DNA of 64,000 nucleotides from Microbacterium sp. cf332 (GTDB lineage Bacteria > Actinomycetota > Actinomycetes > Actinomycetales > Microbacteriaceae), in assembly GCF_900102175.1 (NCBI RefSeq), contig NZ_FNKN01000005.1, positions 19,730-83,729 on the forward strand, given 5' to 3'. Each line of letters begins with the position of its first letter. The first letter of the stretch is position 1. Under the pieces are notes generated by a model that saw only the letters and a program-made list of their open reading frames with translations, was not told the origin of the DNA and ran no database searches. Both the position numbers and the translations under genes were made by a program. Of the stretch, positions 16,951 through 25,300 are shown piece by piece.

Positions 16951-18051
16951 TCACTCGGAGTACAGCGACTCGAGCCTCTCCGCGATCGCGGGCATCGTGA
17001 ACCGCTCCCGGGTGAGGGTCCGTCCGCGAGCGCCCCGGGTGCGGGCATCGGCCGGGTCGTGCAGCAGGCTGCGCATGGCCGCGACGAGAGCCTCGACTCC
17101 GCCGTCGGTGACGTGCCCGGCGCCGGCTTCCCGGACGGCCGGGGCGAGCCCGCAGCTGTCGGTGACGACGACGGGCAGGCCCGCCGACATCGCCTCGAGC
17201 ACCGACATCGGGTAGGGCTCGTCGACCGCCGGCAGCACGTAACCGCTCGCCCGCCGCATCCGCTCGCCGGTCCGCGCCGGTTCGAGCGCGCCCTCCCAGC
17301 GGATGCGCTCGGCGAGTCCCGACCGCGCGATCGCCGCCGTCACGGCGTCGCCCTCGCCCTCGTCGGGGCCGACGAGCGTGAAGCGGACGTCGGGGAACTC
17401 CCCGGCCAGCCGTGCCGACGCCTCGACGAAGTGCACGGGACGTTTCCGCGGCGCGAGGCGGGCGAGGTAGAGCAGCTCGCGGCTGTCGGGGTGCGCCTCG
17501 GGCGACTCCGGCACGCCGTTCGGCAGATCCACCAGGTGCGCCCGTCCGCGGCCGACGGAGCCGAGCGACACGCGCTCGCGCTCGGTGAGGTACGTGACGG
17601 CGCGGGCCGCGGCGAGCGCGGGGCGGGTGAGGGCCGCATCGAGCGGCACCGCGAGCGGATTGCCGGTCTCGTCGATCATCCCGTGCGTCTGCAGCACGGT
17701 GGCGACGCCCCGCACCTGCGCGATGCGCGCCGCCGGCAGGGTCACGAGGTCGCGCGCGGCGTGCACGTGGACGACATCGAACTCGGTCGCGTGACGTCGC
17801 AGGGCGGCCAGCAGTCCCGGCGATCCGATGCCCGCGAACCCGATGCCGGGCACGAGGGCGCGTGCCGGGTACAGCCGCGCGGGGATGCCGTCGACCTCGT
17901 CCGGCACGATGTCGTAGCCGCGCGCCGCACCGGCGAGGACGACGTCGTGACCGCGGTCGCGGAGGGCGGCCAGCTGGTTGAGCGCGACCCGGACGGGTCC
18001 GCCGTACTCGCCATGCGGGCTGACGAGGGTGACGACCGCGAGGACCCTCAC
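16951..18051 (-). CDS. GT4-type glycosyltransferase
   Basis: 366 residues with a GT-B fold. The N-terminal half starts [20 protein letters not shown] with a GGP loop typical of family 4 transferases. The C-terminal half has [19 protein letters not shown], a [11 protein letters not shown] segment and the donor-binding motif [20 protein letters not shown] (Glu-x7-Glu equivalent). It should add a sugar to the growing lipid-linked repeat at the cytoplasmic face. Donor and acceptor cannot be read from sequence. GTG 18051 overlaps the stop of the upstream acetyltransferase by 4 bp (GTGA). Confidence 0.9.
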   Translation of the reverse strand: MRVLAVVTLVSPHGEYGGPVRVALNQLAALRDRGHDVVLAGAARGYDIVPDEVDGIPARLYPARALVPGIGFAGIGSPGLLAALRRHATEFDVVHVHAARDLVTLPAARIAQVRGVATVLQTHGMIDETGNPLAVPLDAALTRPALAAARAVTYLTERERVSLGSVGRGRAHLVDLPNGVPESPEAHPDSRELLYLARLAPRKRPVHFVEASARLAGEFPDVRFTLVGPDEGEGDAVTAAIARSGLAERIRWEGALEPARTGERMRRASGYVLPAVDEPYPMSVLEAMSAGLPVVVTDSCGLAPAVREAGAGHVTDGGVEALVAAMRSLLHDPADARTRGARGRTLTRERFTMPAIAERLESLYSE

Positions 18052-18584
18052 GATCGCACGACCGCGGCGGGAGCGAGCACGGTACCGCCGTCGGGGACGT
18101 CGCGCACGACGAGCGCCGTCGCGCCCACGAGTGCGCCCGCGCCGATGCGGACTCCGCGCAGGACCGTCGCGCGCGCGGCGACCCAGGCTCCGTCGCCCAC
18201 GACGATGGGGGCGTTGTCGAACTCGAAGGTCGGCGACCGGTGGTCGTGGCTCCCGGTGCACAGGAGGGCGCTCTGCGAGATGCACACGTCGCTGCCGATC
18301 GTGACGGGCTCGAGGTTCAGGATCCACACGCGCTCGCCGATCCACGAGTCGTCGCCGACCTCGAGCTTCCAGGGCCAGTGCACCCGCACCCCGGCGCGGA
18401 GATTCACCCCGCTGCCGATGCGCGCGCCGAACGCCCGCAGCACCGCGATGCGCACGCGCACCGGCACGAACCACGGCATCACCGCGATCGCCGATGCGAC
18501 CTGCCAGGCCGCCTGCCACGCGGGCCCCCGGCCCTTGTCGTATCCCCTGCCGCTGAACCCCGCGAGCCGTCGCCGTTCCCCCAT
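18048..18584 (-). CDS. Hexapeptide-repeat acetyltransferase, WcaF-like
   Basis: 178 residues. Left-handed beta-helix hexapeptide repeats run from about residue 55 (ARIGSGVNLRAGVRVHW) to 165. The motif CTGSHDHRSPTF is the substrate-binding His region of colanic-acid-type WcaF acetyltransferases, and the start 'LAGFSGRGYDKGRGP' also matches that group. It likely O-acetylates a sugar of the polymer using acetyl-CoA. It is translationally coupled to the glycosyltransferase downstream. Confidence 0.88.
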   Translation of the reverse strand: MGERRRLAGFSGRGYDKGRGPAWQAAWQVASAIAVMPWFVPVRVRIAVLRAFGARIGSGVNLRAGVRVHWPWKLEVGDDSWIGERVWILNLEPVTIGSDVCISQSALLCTGSHDHRSPTFEFDNAPIVVGDGAWVAARATVLRGVRIGAGALVGATALVVRDVPDGGTVLAPAAVVRS

Positions 18585-18644
18585 GGCGCCTCATCGTACA
18601 CACGGGCGAGCACGCGACTGGAGACAGATGGCCGCCGGATGCGG

Positions 18645-18705
18645 TACGGTCTCCTCCGTACGGACAGGCGTGGGGACGCGGTCCGGATTCGGGGGTATTG
18701 GGGGA
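18645..18705 (+). promoter_or_regulatory. Flippase promoter and leader
   Basis: A -10-like TACGGT (18645-18650) precedes a leader ending TATTGGGGGA directly before ATG 18706. ATTC (18687-18690) and GAAT (18704-18707) can pair around a 13-nt G-rich loop, extended by CGG/CCG. This places the start codon inside the hairpin. The same TATTGGGGAATG string occurs at 31,381. Confidence 0.45.
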
Positions 18706-19980
18706 ATGTCCGACGTGCGACGGCGACTGCGCCGTCTCTCCGGCGGGCTCGGCAGGATGTCGGGTTTCGCTCTGTCCATCGCGCTGCTGGCCGTCGCGTC
18801 GCTCGCAGCGATCCCGGTCATGGTGGCGGCCGAGGGCGACCGGGGCTGGGGGGCGATCGCGCTCGGGCAGGCCGTCGGAGCCATCGCCGCCGCCGCCATC
18901 GGCTTCGGATGGGGCGTGTCGGGGCCTGCTCGCATCGCCGTCGCCGACGAGCCGCATCGCCGCACCGCCTACGTCGAGTCCGTGCGAGCGCGACTCGTGC
19001 TCTTCGCGCCGATCGCCGCGTCGAGCGGTCTCGCCGCCGCCGCGCTGTCGCCGCAGTCCGCGGGTCTGGCCGTCCTCGGAGCGGTCACCGCCGCCGCCGC
19101 CGGCGTCTCGGCCAACTGGTACTTCGTCGGCCGGGGCGCTCCGTACGCGCTGCTGCTCGCCGAGACGCTGCCGCGCGTGGCGGGCACAGCGGTGGGCATC
19201 GCGCTGATGCTCGGCGGCAGCGGCGCCGCAGCCGGACTCGCCGGCATGCTCGGCGGCATGATCGCGGCTTTCGCGTGCTCGACGACGTGGATCCTGGTGC
19301 GCACGCGCCGTCATCGTGCGCTCGCACCGAGACCGGCCCGCTTGACGCGCATCCTGGCCGACCAGCGGCACGGCATGGGCTCGGCCCTCGGCTCCGCGGT
19401 GTACATCGCCGTCCCGCTCGTCGTGGTCACGATCGTCGCGCCCGCAGCCCAGCCGGTGTTCGCGCTCGTCGACAAGTTCCAGCGGCAGGTCGGCGTCGCC
19501 CTGCAGCCCGTGATCACCGTCGCGCAGGGGTGGGTGCCGCGCCGGGACACCGTCCAGAGCGCGTCGCGTGCCCGCAGCGTTCTCGTCGTGGGCGGCGGGA
19601 TGGCCCTCGTCATCGGGGTGGCCGTGCTGCTCGCGGGCGCACCGGCGCTGACCTGGCTCGGCAGCGGCGAGATCGAGGTGGCCACGATCGCCATCGTGCT
19701 CATGGCGCTCTTCGTCGCCGTCAACTTCTTCGAGTCGCTCGTCGCGAAGGCCCTCCTACCCTCGCTCGGTCGCCTGCGCATCGGCGCGCGGGCGACGATT
19801 GTGAGCACCCTCGTCGTGGTGCCGCTCGTCGCCGTCGGCGCCGTCTTCTGGGGTGCGCCCGGCGCGCTCGCAGCGGTCGTCGGCGGTCTCCTCACGCGCG
19901 GGATCGTCGAGGCGGTCGCCGCGGCCCGCACCATCCGCTCGAGCAAGACCGTCGTCATCCGGGAGGAGATCGATGCCTGA
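18706..19980 (+). CDS. Polysaccharide flippase-like membrane protein (MATE/MurJ-type, Wzx)
   Basis: 424 residues with about 12 predicted helices and almost no long soluble loop, the layout of oligosaccharide flippases (polysaccharide biosynthesis protein family). Examples are VMVAAEGDRGWGAIALGQAVG and FALVDKFQRQVGVALQPVITV. It should move lipid-linked repeats across the membrane for the polymerase. ATG 18706 is adopted although the G-run is almost adjacent to it; an internal ATG (MSGFALSI) 17 codons later is possible. It overlaps the next gene by 8 bp, so the two are coupled. Confidence 0.82.
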   Translation: MSDVRRRLRRLSGGLGRMSGFALSIALLAVASLAAIPVMVAAEGDRGWGAIALGQAVGAIAAAAIGFGWGVSGPARIAVADEPHRRTAYVESVRARLVLFAPIAASSGLAAAALSPQSAGLAVLGAVTAAAAGVSANWYFVGRGAPYALLLAETLPRVAGTAVGIALMLGGSGAAAGLAGMLGGMIAAFACSTTWILVRTRRHRALAPRPARLTRILADQRHGMGSALGSAVYIAVPLVVVTIVAPAAQPVFALVDKFQRQVGVALQPVITVAQGWVPRRDTVQSASRARSVLVVGGGMALVIGVAVLLAGAPALTWLGSGEIEVATIAIVLMALFVAVNFFESLVAKALLPSLGRLRIGARATIVSTLVVVPLVAVGAVFWGAPGALAAVVGGLLTRGIVEAVAAARTIRSSKTVVIREEIDA

Positions 19981-20677
19981 CAAGGTGCGCGACCTGCTGA
20001 GGCTCGCCCTGTGGCTGCTGCCCGCCAGCCCCGTGAAGAACGCGTTGCTGCGGCGCGCGGGCCACCGCGTCCATCCCACCGCTCGGGCGCGCGCGAGCAT
20101 CGTCTGGCGGGCCGCGAGCGTCGAGCTCGGCCCGGGGTCGTCGTTCGGCTCCGCCAACGTGGTCAAGAACATGCGCGAGATCCGTCTCGGGCGCGACGCC
20201 ATGATCGGACGCTGGAACCTGATCTCGTCGCATCCGTCGTTCATCCGGCACCTGCCCGAGGGTGGGGTGCTCGTGCTCGGGGACCACGCCAAGATCACCA
20301 GCCGTCACCAGCTCGACTGTTCGGGCTCGGTGCGGCTCGGCGCTTTCGCCTCGATGGCCGGTCACCAGAGCCGCGTCATGTCGCACAGCGTCGATCTGCG
20401 CCGCAACGCCCAGGCGGCGTTCCCCGTCGCGATCGGCGAGCGGGCGTTCGTCGGAACCCGCGTGCTGATCCTGGGCGGCGCGGTGCTGCCGCGCCGATCG
20501 GTGCTGGGCGCCGGATCGGTCCTGACGCGCGCCCGGGGGGTGCCGGACCCCGGGTTGTGGGCGGGCGTGCCCGCCACCCGTCGCGGCGACGTGTCGGGTG
20601 CCTGGTTCGACCGCGACGAGACCTCGACCCACGACCTGTGGATCGCCGAGACCGACACGATCGTGAGCACGCGGTGA
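19973..20677 (+). CDS. Hexapeptide-repeat acyltransferase
   Basis: 234 residues. The N terminus (RLALWLLPASPVKNALLRRAG) resembles the leader of putative capsule acyltransferases. A left-handed beta-helix follows from about residue 35. TSRHQLDCSGSVRLGAFASMAG and SHSVDLRRNAQ include the likely catalytic His region, and the tail reads LWAGVPATRRGDV, close to the AGVPAK motif of LbH acyltransferases. GGGAGGAG lies before ATG 19973, inside the end of the flippase gene. It probably decorates the polymer; the acyl group is unknown. Confidence 0.82.
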   Translation: MPDKVRDLLRLALWLLPASPVKNALLRRAGHRVHPTARARASIVWRAASVELGPGSSFGSANVVKNMREIRLGRDAMIGRWNLISSHPSFIRHLPEGGVLVLGDHAKITSRHQLDCSGSVRLGAFASMAGHQSRVMSHSVDLRRNAQAAFPVAIGERAFVGTRVLILGGAVLPRRSVLGAGSVLTRARGVPDPGLWAGVPATRRGDVSGAWFDRDETSTHDLWIAETDTIVSTR

Positions 20678-21435
20678 GCGCCACGTCCCGCTCACGCCGC
20701 GTCACGAGATCGGGGCGGGTGCCGAGATCACGCCGCGTCGGTGCGCACTGGTGGCAGCACGACTGGGGCGGCATGCCGGTGTGGGGCGTCGCGCTCTCGG
20801 CCGTCGCGATCGGCGGCCTCATCGCAGGCGGCGCCGCGCTGCGGCCCAGCACGGCGGCGGAGGAGGCCCCGTCGCCCATCGTCGTGTTCCTGGGCGACTC
20901 GTACACCGCGGGGGTGGGCGCGAGCGACAAGTCGCTCGGCTGGGTGAATCTCGTCGGCGAGGCGGAGGGGTGGCGGGTGCGCAATCTGGCGCGCGGCGGC
21001 ACCGGTTTCGCATCCGAGGTGACGGGCGAGGCCGCTCCGGCCGCCTGCGGGCGGGCCGACTGTCCGGACTTCGGTGAGATGGCCCTCGAGGGGTCGTCGC
21101 TCCTGCCGGACATCGTCGTCATCTCGGGTGGCCGCAACGACATCGGCGATACTCCGGTCGACGCCGACGTCGACGCCTTCTTCGACACCGTCGCCGCGGC
21201 CTACCCCGGCAGCCGCATCTACGTCACCGACGTGCTGTGGCACCAGCAGGCGCCCGAGGCCGTCGAACGGCTCACATCGGTGGTGCGCGACGATGCCGAG
21301 CGCATCGGGGCGACGTGGCTCGACATCGGCCAGCCGTTGGCGGGCGGCGGGGGACTGCTCGCGCCCGACGGCATCCATCCCAACGACGCGGGCCACGAGG
21401 CCATCGCCCAGGCCGTCATCGCCGCTCTCGGCTGA
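20674..21435 (+). CDS. SGNH-family hydrolase/esterase, membrane-anchored
   Basis: 253 residues. A basic N terminus is followed by one hydrophobic helix (VALSAVAIGGLIAGGAA), suggesting a membrane-tethered extracytoplasmic enzyme. The SGNH blocks are intact: GDSYTAG (Ser), SGGRNDIG (Asn) and DGIHPND (Asp/His). It probably removes acyl groups from, or acts on, the cell-surface polymer made by its neighbours. GTG 20674 overlaps the preceding stop by 4 bp (GTGA), making a three-gene coupled run flippase, acyltransferase, esterase. Confidence 0.9.
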   Translation: MSATSRSRRVTRSGRVPRSRRVGAHWWQHDWGGMPVWGVALSAVAIGGLIAGGAALRPSTAAEEAPSPIVVFLGDSYTAGVGASDKSLGWVNLVGEAEGWRVRNLARGGTGFASEVTGEAAPAACGRADCPDFGEMALEGSSLLPDIVVISGGRNDIGDTPVDADVDAFFDTVAAAYPGSRIYVTDVLWHQQAPEAVERLTSVVRDDAERIGATWLDIGQPLAGGGGLLAPDGIHPNDAGHEAIAQAVIAALG

Positions 21436-21463
21436 GGCGATGGCACAGCCCTGAGCCGTCGGC

Positions 21464-22192
21464 TCACGTCGCCTCAGGGGCGGCGGGGGCGGGCGCGCCG
21501 TTCGCGGCCGCCAGCGACCGGAACCACTTGCGCGCGAGCAGGACCGTGATGCCCGTCGTCGCGATCAGCAGCAGCGCGTAGACCACGACGAACAGGTCGG
21601 GAGCGCCCCAGAGCACGAAGGCGACGGCCAGGATGCCGTAGTCGGCGGGGAGCAGCAGCACGGCGCGCAGCGTCGACGGCGGCGGTGTCGTCCCGGACGC
21701 GGGCGCGAGGAGCGAGTAGAGGGTCAGCCCGGCGAAGAGGACGACGGCCACGAGCGCGTACGCCAACGGCAGGAGCAGCCACGCGCCCCCGCTGCGGCCG
21801 CCGGCGGTGAACCCGATGAGCACGGCGGCGTGCACGGCGACCATCTTGCCCGCGTCGACCACGTGGTCGAGCCACTCGCCGGCGCGCGACGAGGCGCCCG
21901 TGAGGCGGGCGACCTGGCCGTCGGCCGCATCGAGGGCGAACCCGATCACGAGGAGCGCCGCCGCCACGATGCCGCTCGCGATGCTCGCCGGAACGGCGGC
22001 GACCACCGCGAGGCCCGCGATGGTGGCGAGGGCCGAGACGCCCGTGACGGCGTTCGGTCCGACCCCGGTCGCCGCGGCCGCAGCCGCGAATACGCGGCCG
22101 AGGGGGCGGTTCACCCACCGCGAATACAGCGATACCCCTCGTTTGCCCTTCTGGGCCTGTCGCAGGCTGCTCCACGCTTCGTCGAATCGCAT
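21464..22192 (-). CDS. CDP-alcohol phosphatidyltransferase family protein
   Basis: 242 residues with about six membrane helices. The family signature D-x2-DG-x2-AR-x8-G-x3-D-x3-D is visible as DAADGQVARLTG followed by GEWLDHVVD, so catalytic metal ligands are intact. Such enzymes transfer a CDP-activated group to an alcohol, usually in phospholipid synthesis. Inside a polysaccharide cluster it may instead transfer a polyol phosphate, perhaps using the product of the TagD-like enzyme at 31,443. ATG 22192 is preceded by TTTGGGGAGAACA, with the G-run as Shine-Dalgarno. It is divergent from the large surface protein. Confidence 0.88.
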   Translation of the reverse strand: MRFDEAWSSLRQAQKGKRGVSLYSRWVNRPLGRVFAAAAAATGVGPNAVTGVSALATIAGLAVVAAVPASIASGIVAAALLVIGFALDAADGQVARLTGASSRAGEWLDHVVDAGKMVAVHAAVLIGFTAGGRSGGAWLLLPLAYALVAVVLFAGLTLYSLLAPASGTTPPPSTLRAVLLLPADYGILAVAFVLWGAPDLFVVVYALLLIATTGITVLLARKWFRSLAAANGAPAPAAPEAT

Positions 22193-22373
22193 TGTTCTCC
22201 CCAAATCCATCGGTCGTTCATATTCGACCTATGCGTCCCCTGAGCCACAGTGTACGATGCACGAAGTCGGACTGGTGCTGGGGCACCGGTTCGAGCTTGG
22301 GGATCGACGCACGACGGGGGTCGTGCGTTCTGGGGGAGCGTCCGCGAGGACGCGCAACACTTGGGGAACACTC
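22193..22373. promoter_or_regulatory. Divergent promoter region with a highly structured leader for the large surface protein
   Basis: On the plus strand a TACGAT -10 (22253-22258) is followed by three stems: TCGA/TCGA with loop GCTTGGGGA (22291-22307), ACGCACGA/TCGTGCGT with loop CGGGGG (22307-22328), and GCGTCC/GGACGC closed by a GCGA tetraloop (22338-22353). Then TTGGGGAACA sits just before GTG 22374. On the minus strand TATGAA (22222-22217) may be the -10 for the CDP-alcohol transferase, whose TTTGGGGA follows at 22205-22198. Confidence 0.55.
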
Positions 22374-25300
22374 GTGCGTACACGCATCGCGGCCGTCGCC
22401 GCTGCCGTCCTGGCTCTCATCATCGGTGTCGGCGTCGTCGGCGTCACCGCTCCGGCATCCGCTCTGTCACCGGGGGTGTCGTTCGCCGCCGAGGATCAAT
22501 CGACCTGGCAGACGAACGGCACCGTCTACGCGCTCGGCGCAGCCGGGGGCAAGGTCGTCGCCGGCGGCACCTTCTCGCAGATCCGCCCGCCGGCGGGGCG
22601 CACGGATGCCGCACGGGCGCAGAGCGCTCTCGTGATCCTCGACGCCGAGACCGGTGAGCCCGACGCCTGCCAGCTCGGCGTCACCCTCAGCGGCGGCACC
22701 CCGACGATCCGCGCGATCACGGTCAGCGCCGACCAGTCGCGTGTCTACATCGCGGGCAACTTCTCCGCCGTCGGCGGCGTCAACATCGCGCGCATCGCCG
22801 TCCTCGACGTCCAGGCGTGCACCGTCGCCCCGTTCCGGGCACCGCTGCCCGGCTCGACCGTGACGGCGCTCGCGCTGCATGGCAACGTGCTCTACGCCGG
22901 CGGCCTCTTCAAGACCGTCGGGGGCCAGACCCGCGAGGCCTTCGCGGCATTCAACGCGACGACCGGTGCGCTGCTGCCCTGGACCGCCAACGCGGTCCGC
23001 GGCCGCACCGACCTTCCGAAAGAGGTCAACGAGGGCCGGGCGATCGCCGTGTCGCCCGACGGCGCCAAGGTGGTCGTCGGCGGCGACCTCTTCTCGATCA
23101 ACGGCCAGTACTCGCACTCGATCGCGATCGTCAGCGGCGCGAGCCTGAGCGACGGCACGGGCGGCGAGGTGCTCCGCACCTACGGTCCGGGCTTCATCCC
23201 CGACACCTCGGTCACGAAGACCATCATCGACGGCGGCGACGGACGCTTCTACATCGGCAACGAGGGCACCGGCGGCGGCGTCTTCGACGGTAAGGCCGCG
23301 TTCTCGTGGGCGACCGGCGACCAGGTGTGGCGCGACACGTGCCTCGGAGCGACGCAGTCGCTCGTGATGTACCAGGGCACGCTCTACTCGGCCAGCCACG
23401 CGCATGACTGCAGCGGTATCAACGCATTCAACGACGGCATCCGCCGCTACTTCATGGCGCAGAACCCCGACTCGATGGAGGTGCTCGGCTGGCTTCCGCT
23501 CGGCAACGACGGCATCGGCGAGGGCATCGGCCCCCGCGCGCTCGCCGTCGCCACCGGGAACGCGAGCGGACAGCGCTACCTGTGGTCGGGTGGTGACTTC
23601 ACCACGATCAACGGTCGCGCGCAGCAGGGGCTCACCCGCTTCGGGCCGCAGGACACCGGCGCCCCGCCCACGCCCGTCGTCAGCGCGCAGGCCACGAGCG
23701 ACGGCACGATCCAGGTCCGCTTCCGCACCGTCGTCGACGCCGACGACAGCCACCTGACGTACAGCGTGTACCGCGGCAACGCGACCGACCCGATCTGGAC
23801 CGGCACCGGCAAGTCGCTGTGGTGGGAGCGCCCGCAGATCACCTTCGTCGACGCGAACGTCACGCCGGGGGCGAGCTACTCGTACCGTGTGACCGCCAGC
23901 GACGGCACCAACACCTCGGCCCGCTCCGCAGCGGTGAGCGCGACGGCCCGAGCGGCCGGCGCCGACTATCCCGCAGCCGTCCGCGCAGACGGTCCGACGA
24001 GCCTGTGGTCGGGTTCCACCAACGGCACCTGGGTCCACGACTCGGGCGCCGCACAGACCCGCACCGACGCGGTCCCCGCGATCCTCATGGACGGCGCGAC
24101 CGTCTCGACCAACGGCGCGGTTCCCGCTGCGGGCGGCTCGCTGCAGTTCGACGGCGTCGACGACTACGCCATCACCGACCAGCTGCGCCCCGGGCCCTCG
24201 ACCTACACCGTCGAGGCGTGGATCAACACGACGACGACCGCGGGCGGCAAGATCGCCGGCTTCGGCAACGGGCGTCCTCGCACCGGCTCGAACACCTCCA
24301 ACCTCAGCGGGTCGTACGACCGGCACGTCTACATGCAGAACGACGGGCGCGTCACCTTCGGCGTCTGGATCGGCAGCGCCTCGACCGTGACCAGCCCGCA
24401 GCCGCTCAACGACGGCCAGTGGCACCACATCGTCGCGACGCAGGGCGCGAGCGGGATGGCGCTCTACGTCGACGGTCTGCGCGTGAGCTCCAACAGCAAC
24501 CGCGACCAGCAGGGCTACTGGGGCGTCTGGCGCGTCGGCGGCGACCAGCTCAGCGGCTGGCCCGGCCAGCCCGCCAGCAACTTCTTCGGCGGACTCATCG
24601 ACGAGGTCGCGGTCTACCCGACGGCGCTTCCCGCCGCCCGCGTCGCGGCGCACTATCAGGCCTCGGGTCGCACGCTCGATCTGAACGACGCACCGGCAGA
24701 CGCCTATGGTGCCGCGGTCTTCGGGGCCGAGCCCTCGCTGTACTGGCGCTTCGACGACTCCGGGGCCGTCGCGGCCGACTCGTCGCTGTTCGGCACGAGT
24801 CCGGGCGCCTACAACTCGGGCGTGCAGACCCAGCCCTCGGGCGCGGTCTCCGGCAGCGGATCGATCACGCTCCCGGGCAACGATTCGGGCACCGTGGCGA
24901 TCGCGCAGCGCACCGCGCCGTCGCCGACGACCTCGGGTGAGATCTGGTTCCGCACCGACACGACGGCGGGCGGCAAGCTCTTCGGCTTCGAGAACGTCCC
25001 GACCGGCACGGGCTCGAACTACGACAAGCAGCTGTACATGACCAACGACGGACGCCTCATCTGGGGCTCCTACCCGGGGTACGTCGCGACGGTGGAATCC
25101 TCGAAGTCGTACAACGACAACGTCTGGCACCACGCCGTCGCCGTCATCGACGAGACGGGGCGCAAGCTCTACGTCGACGGCGAGCTCGTGGCCGCGAACG
25201 GTCAGACCGGCGCCGAGACCGGTGAAGGCTACTGGCGGGTCGGCGGGGGCAACCTCGGCGGCTGGCCCGGCCAGCCCCAGTCGTTCTACTTCGACGGTGA

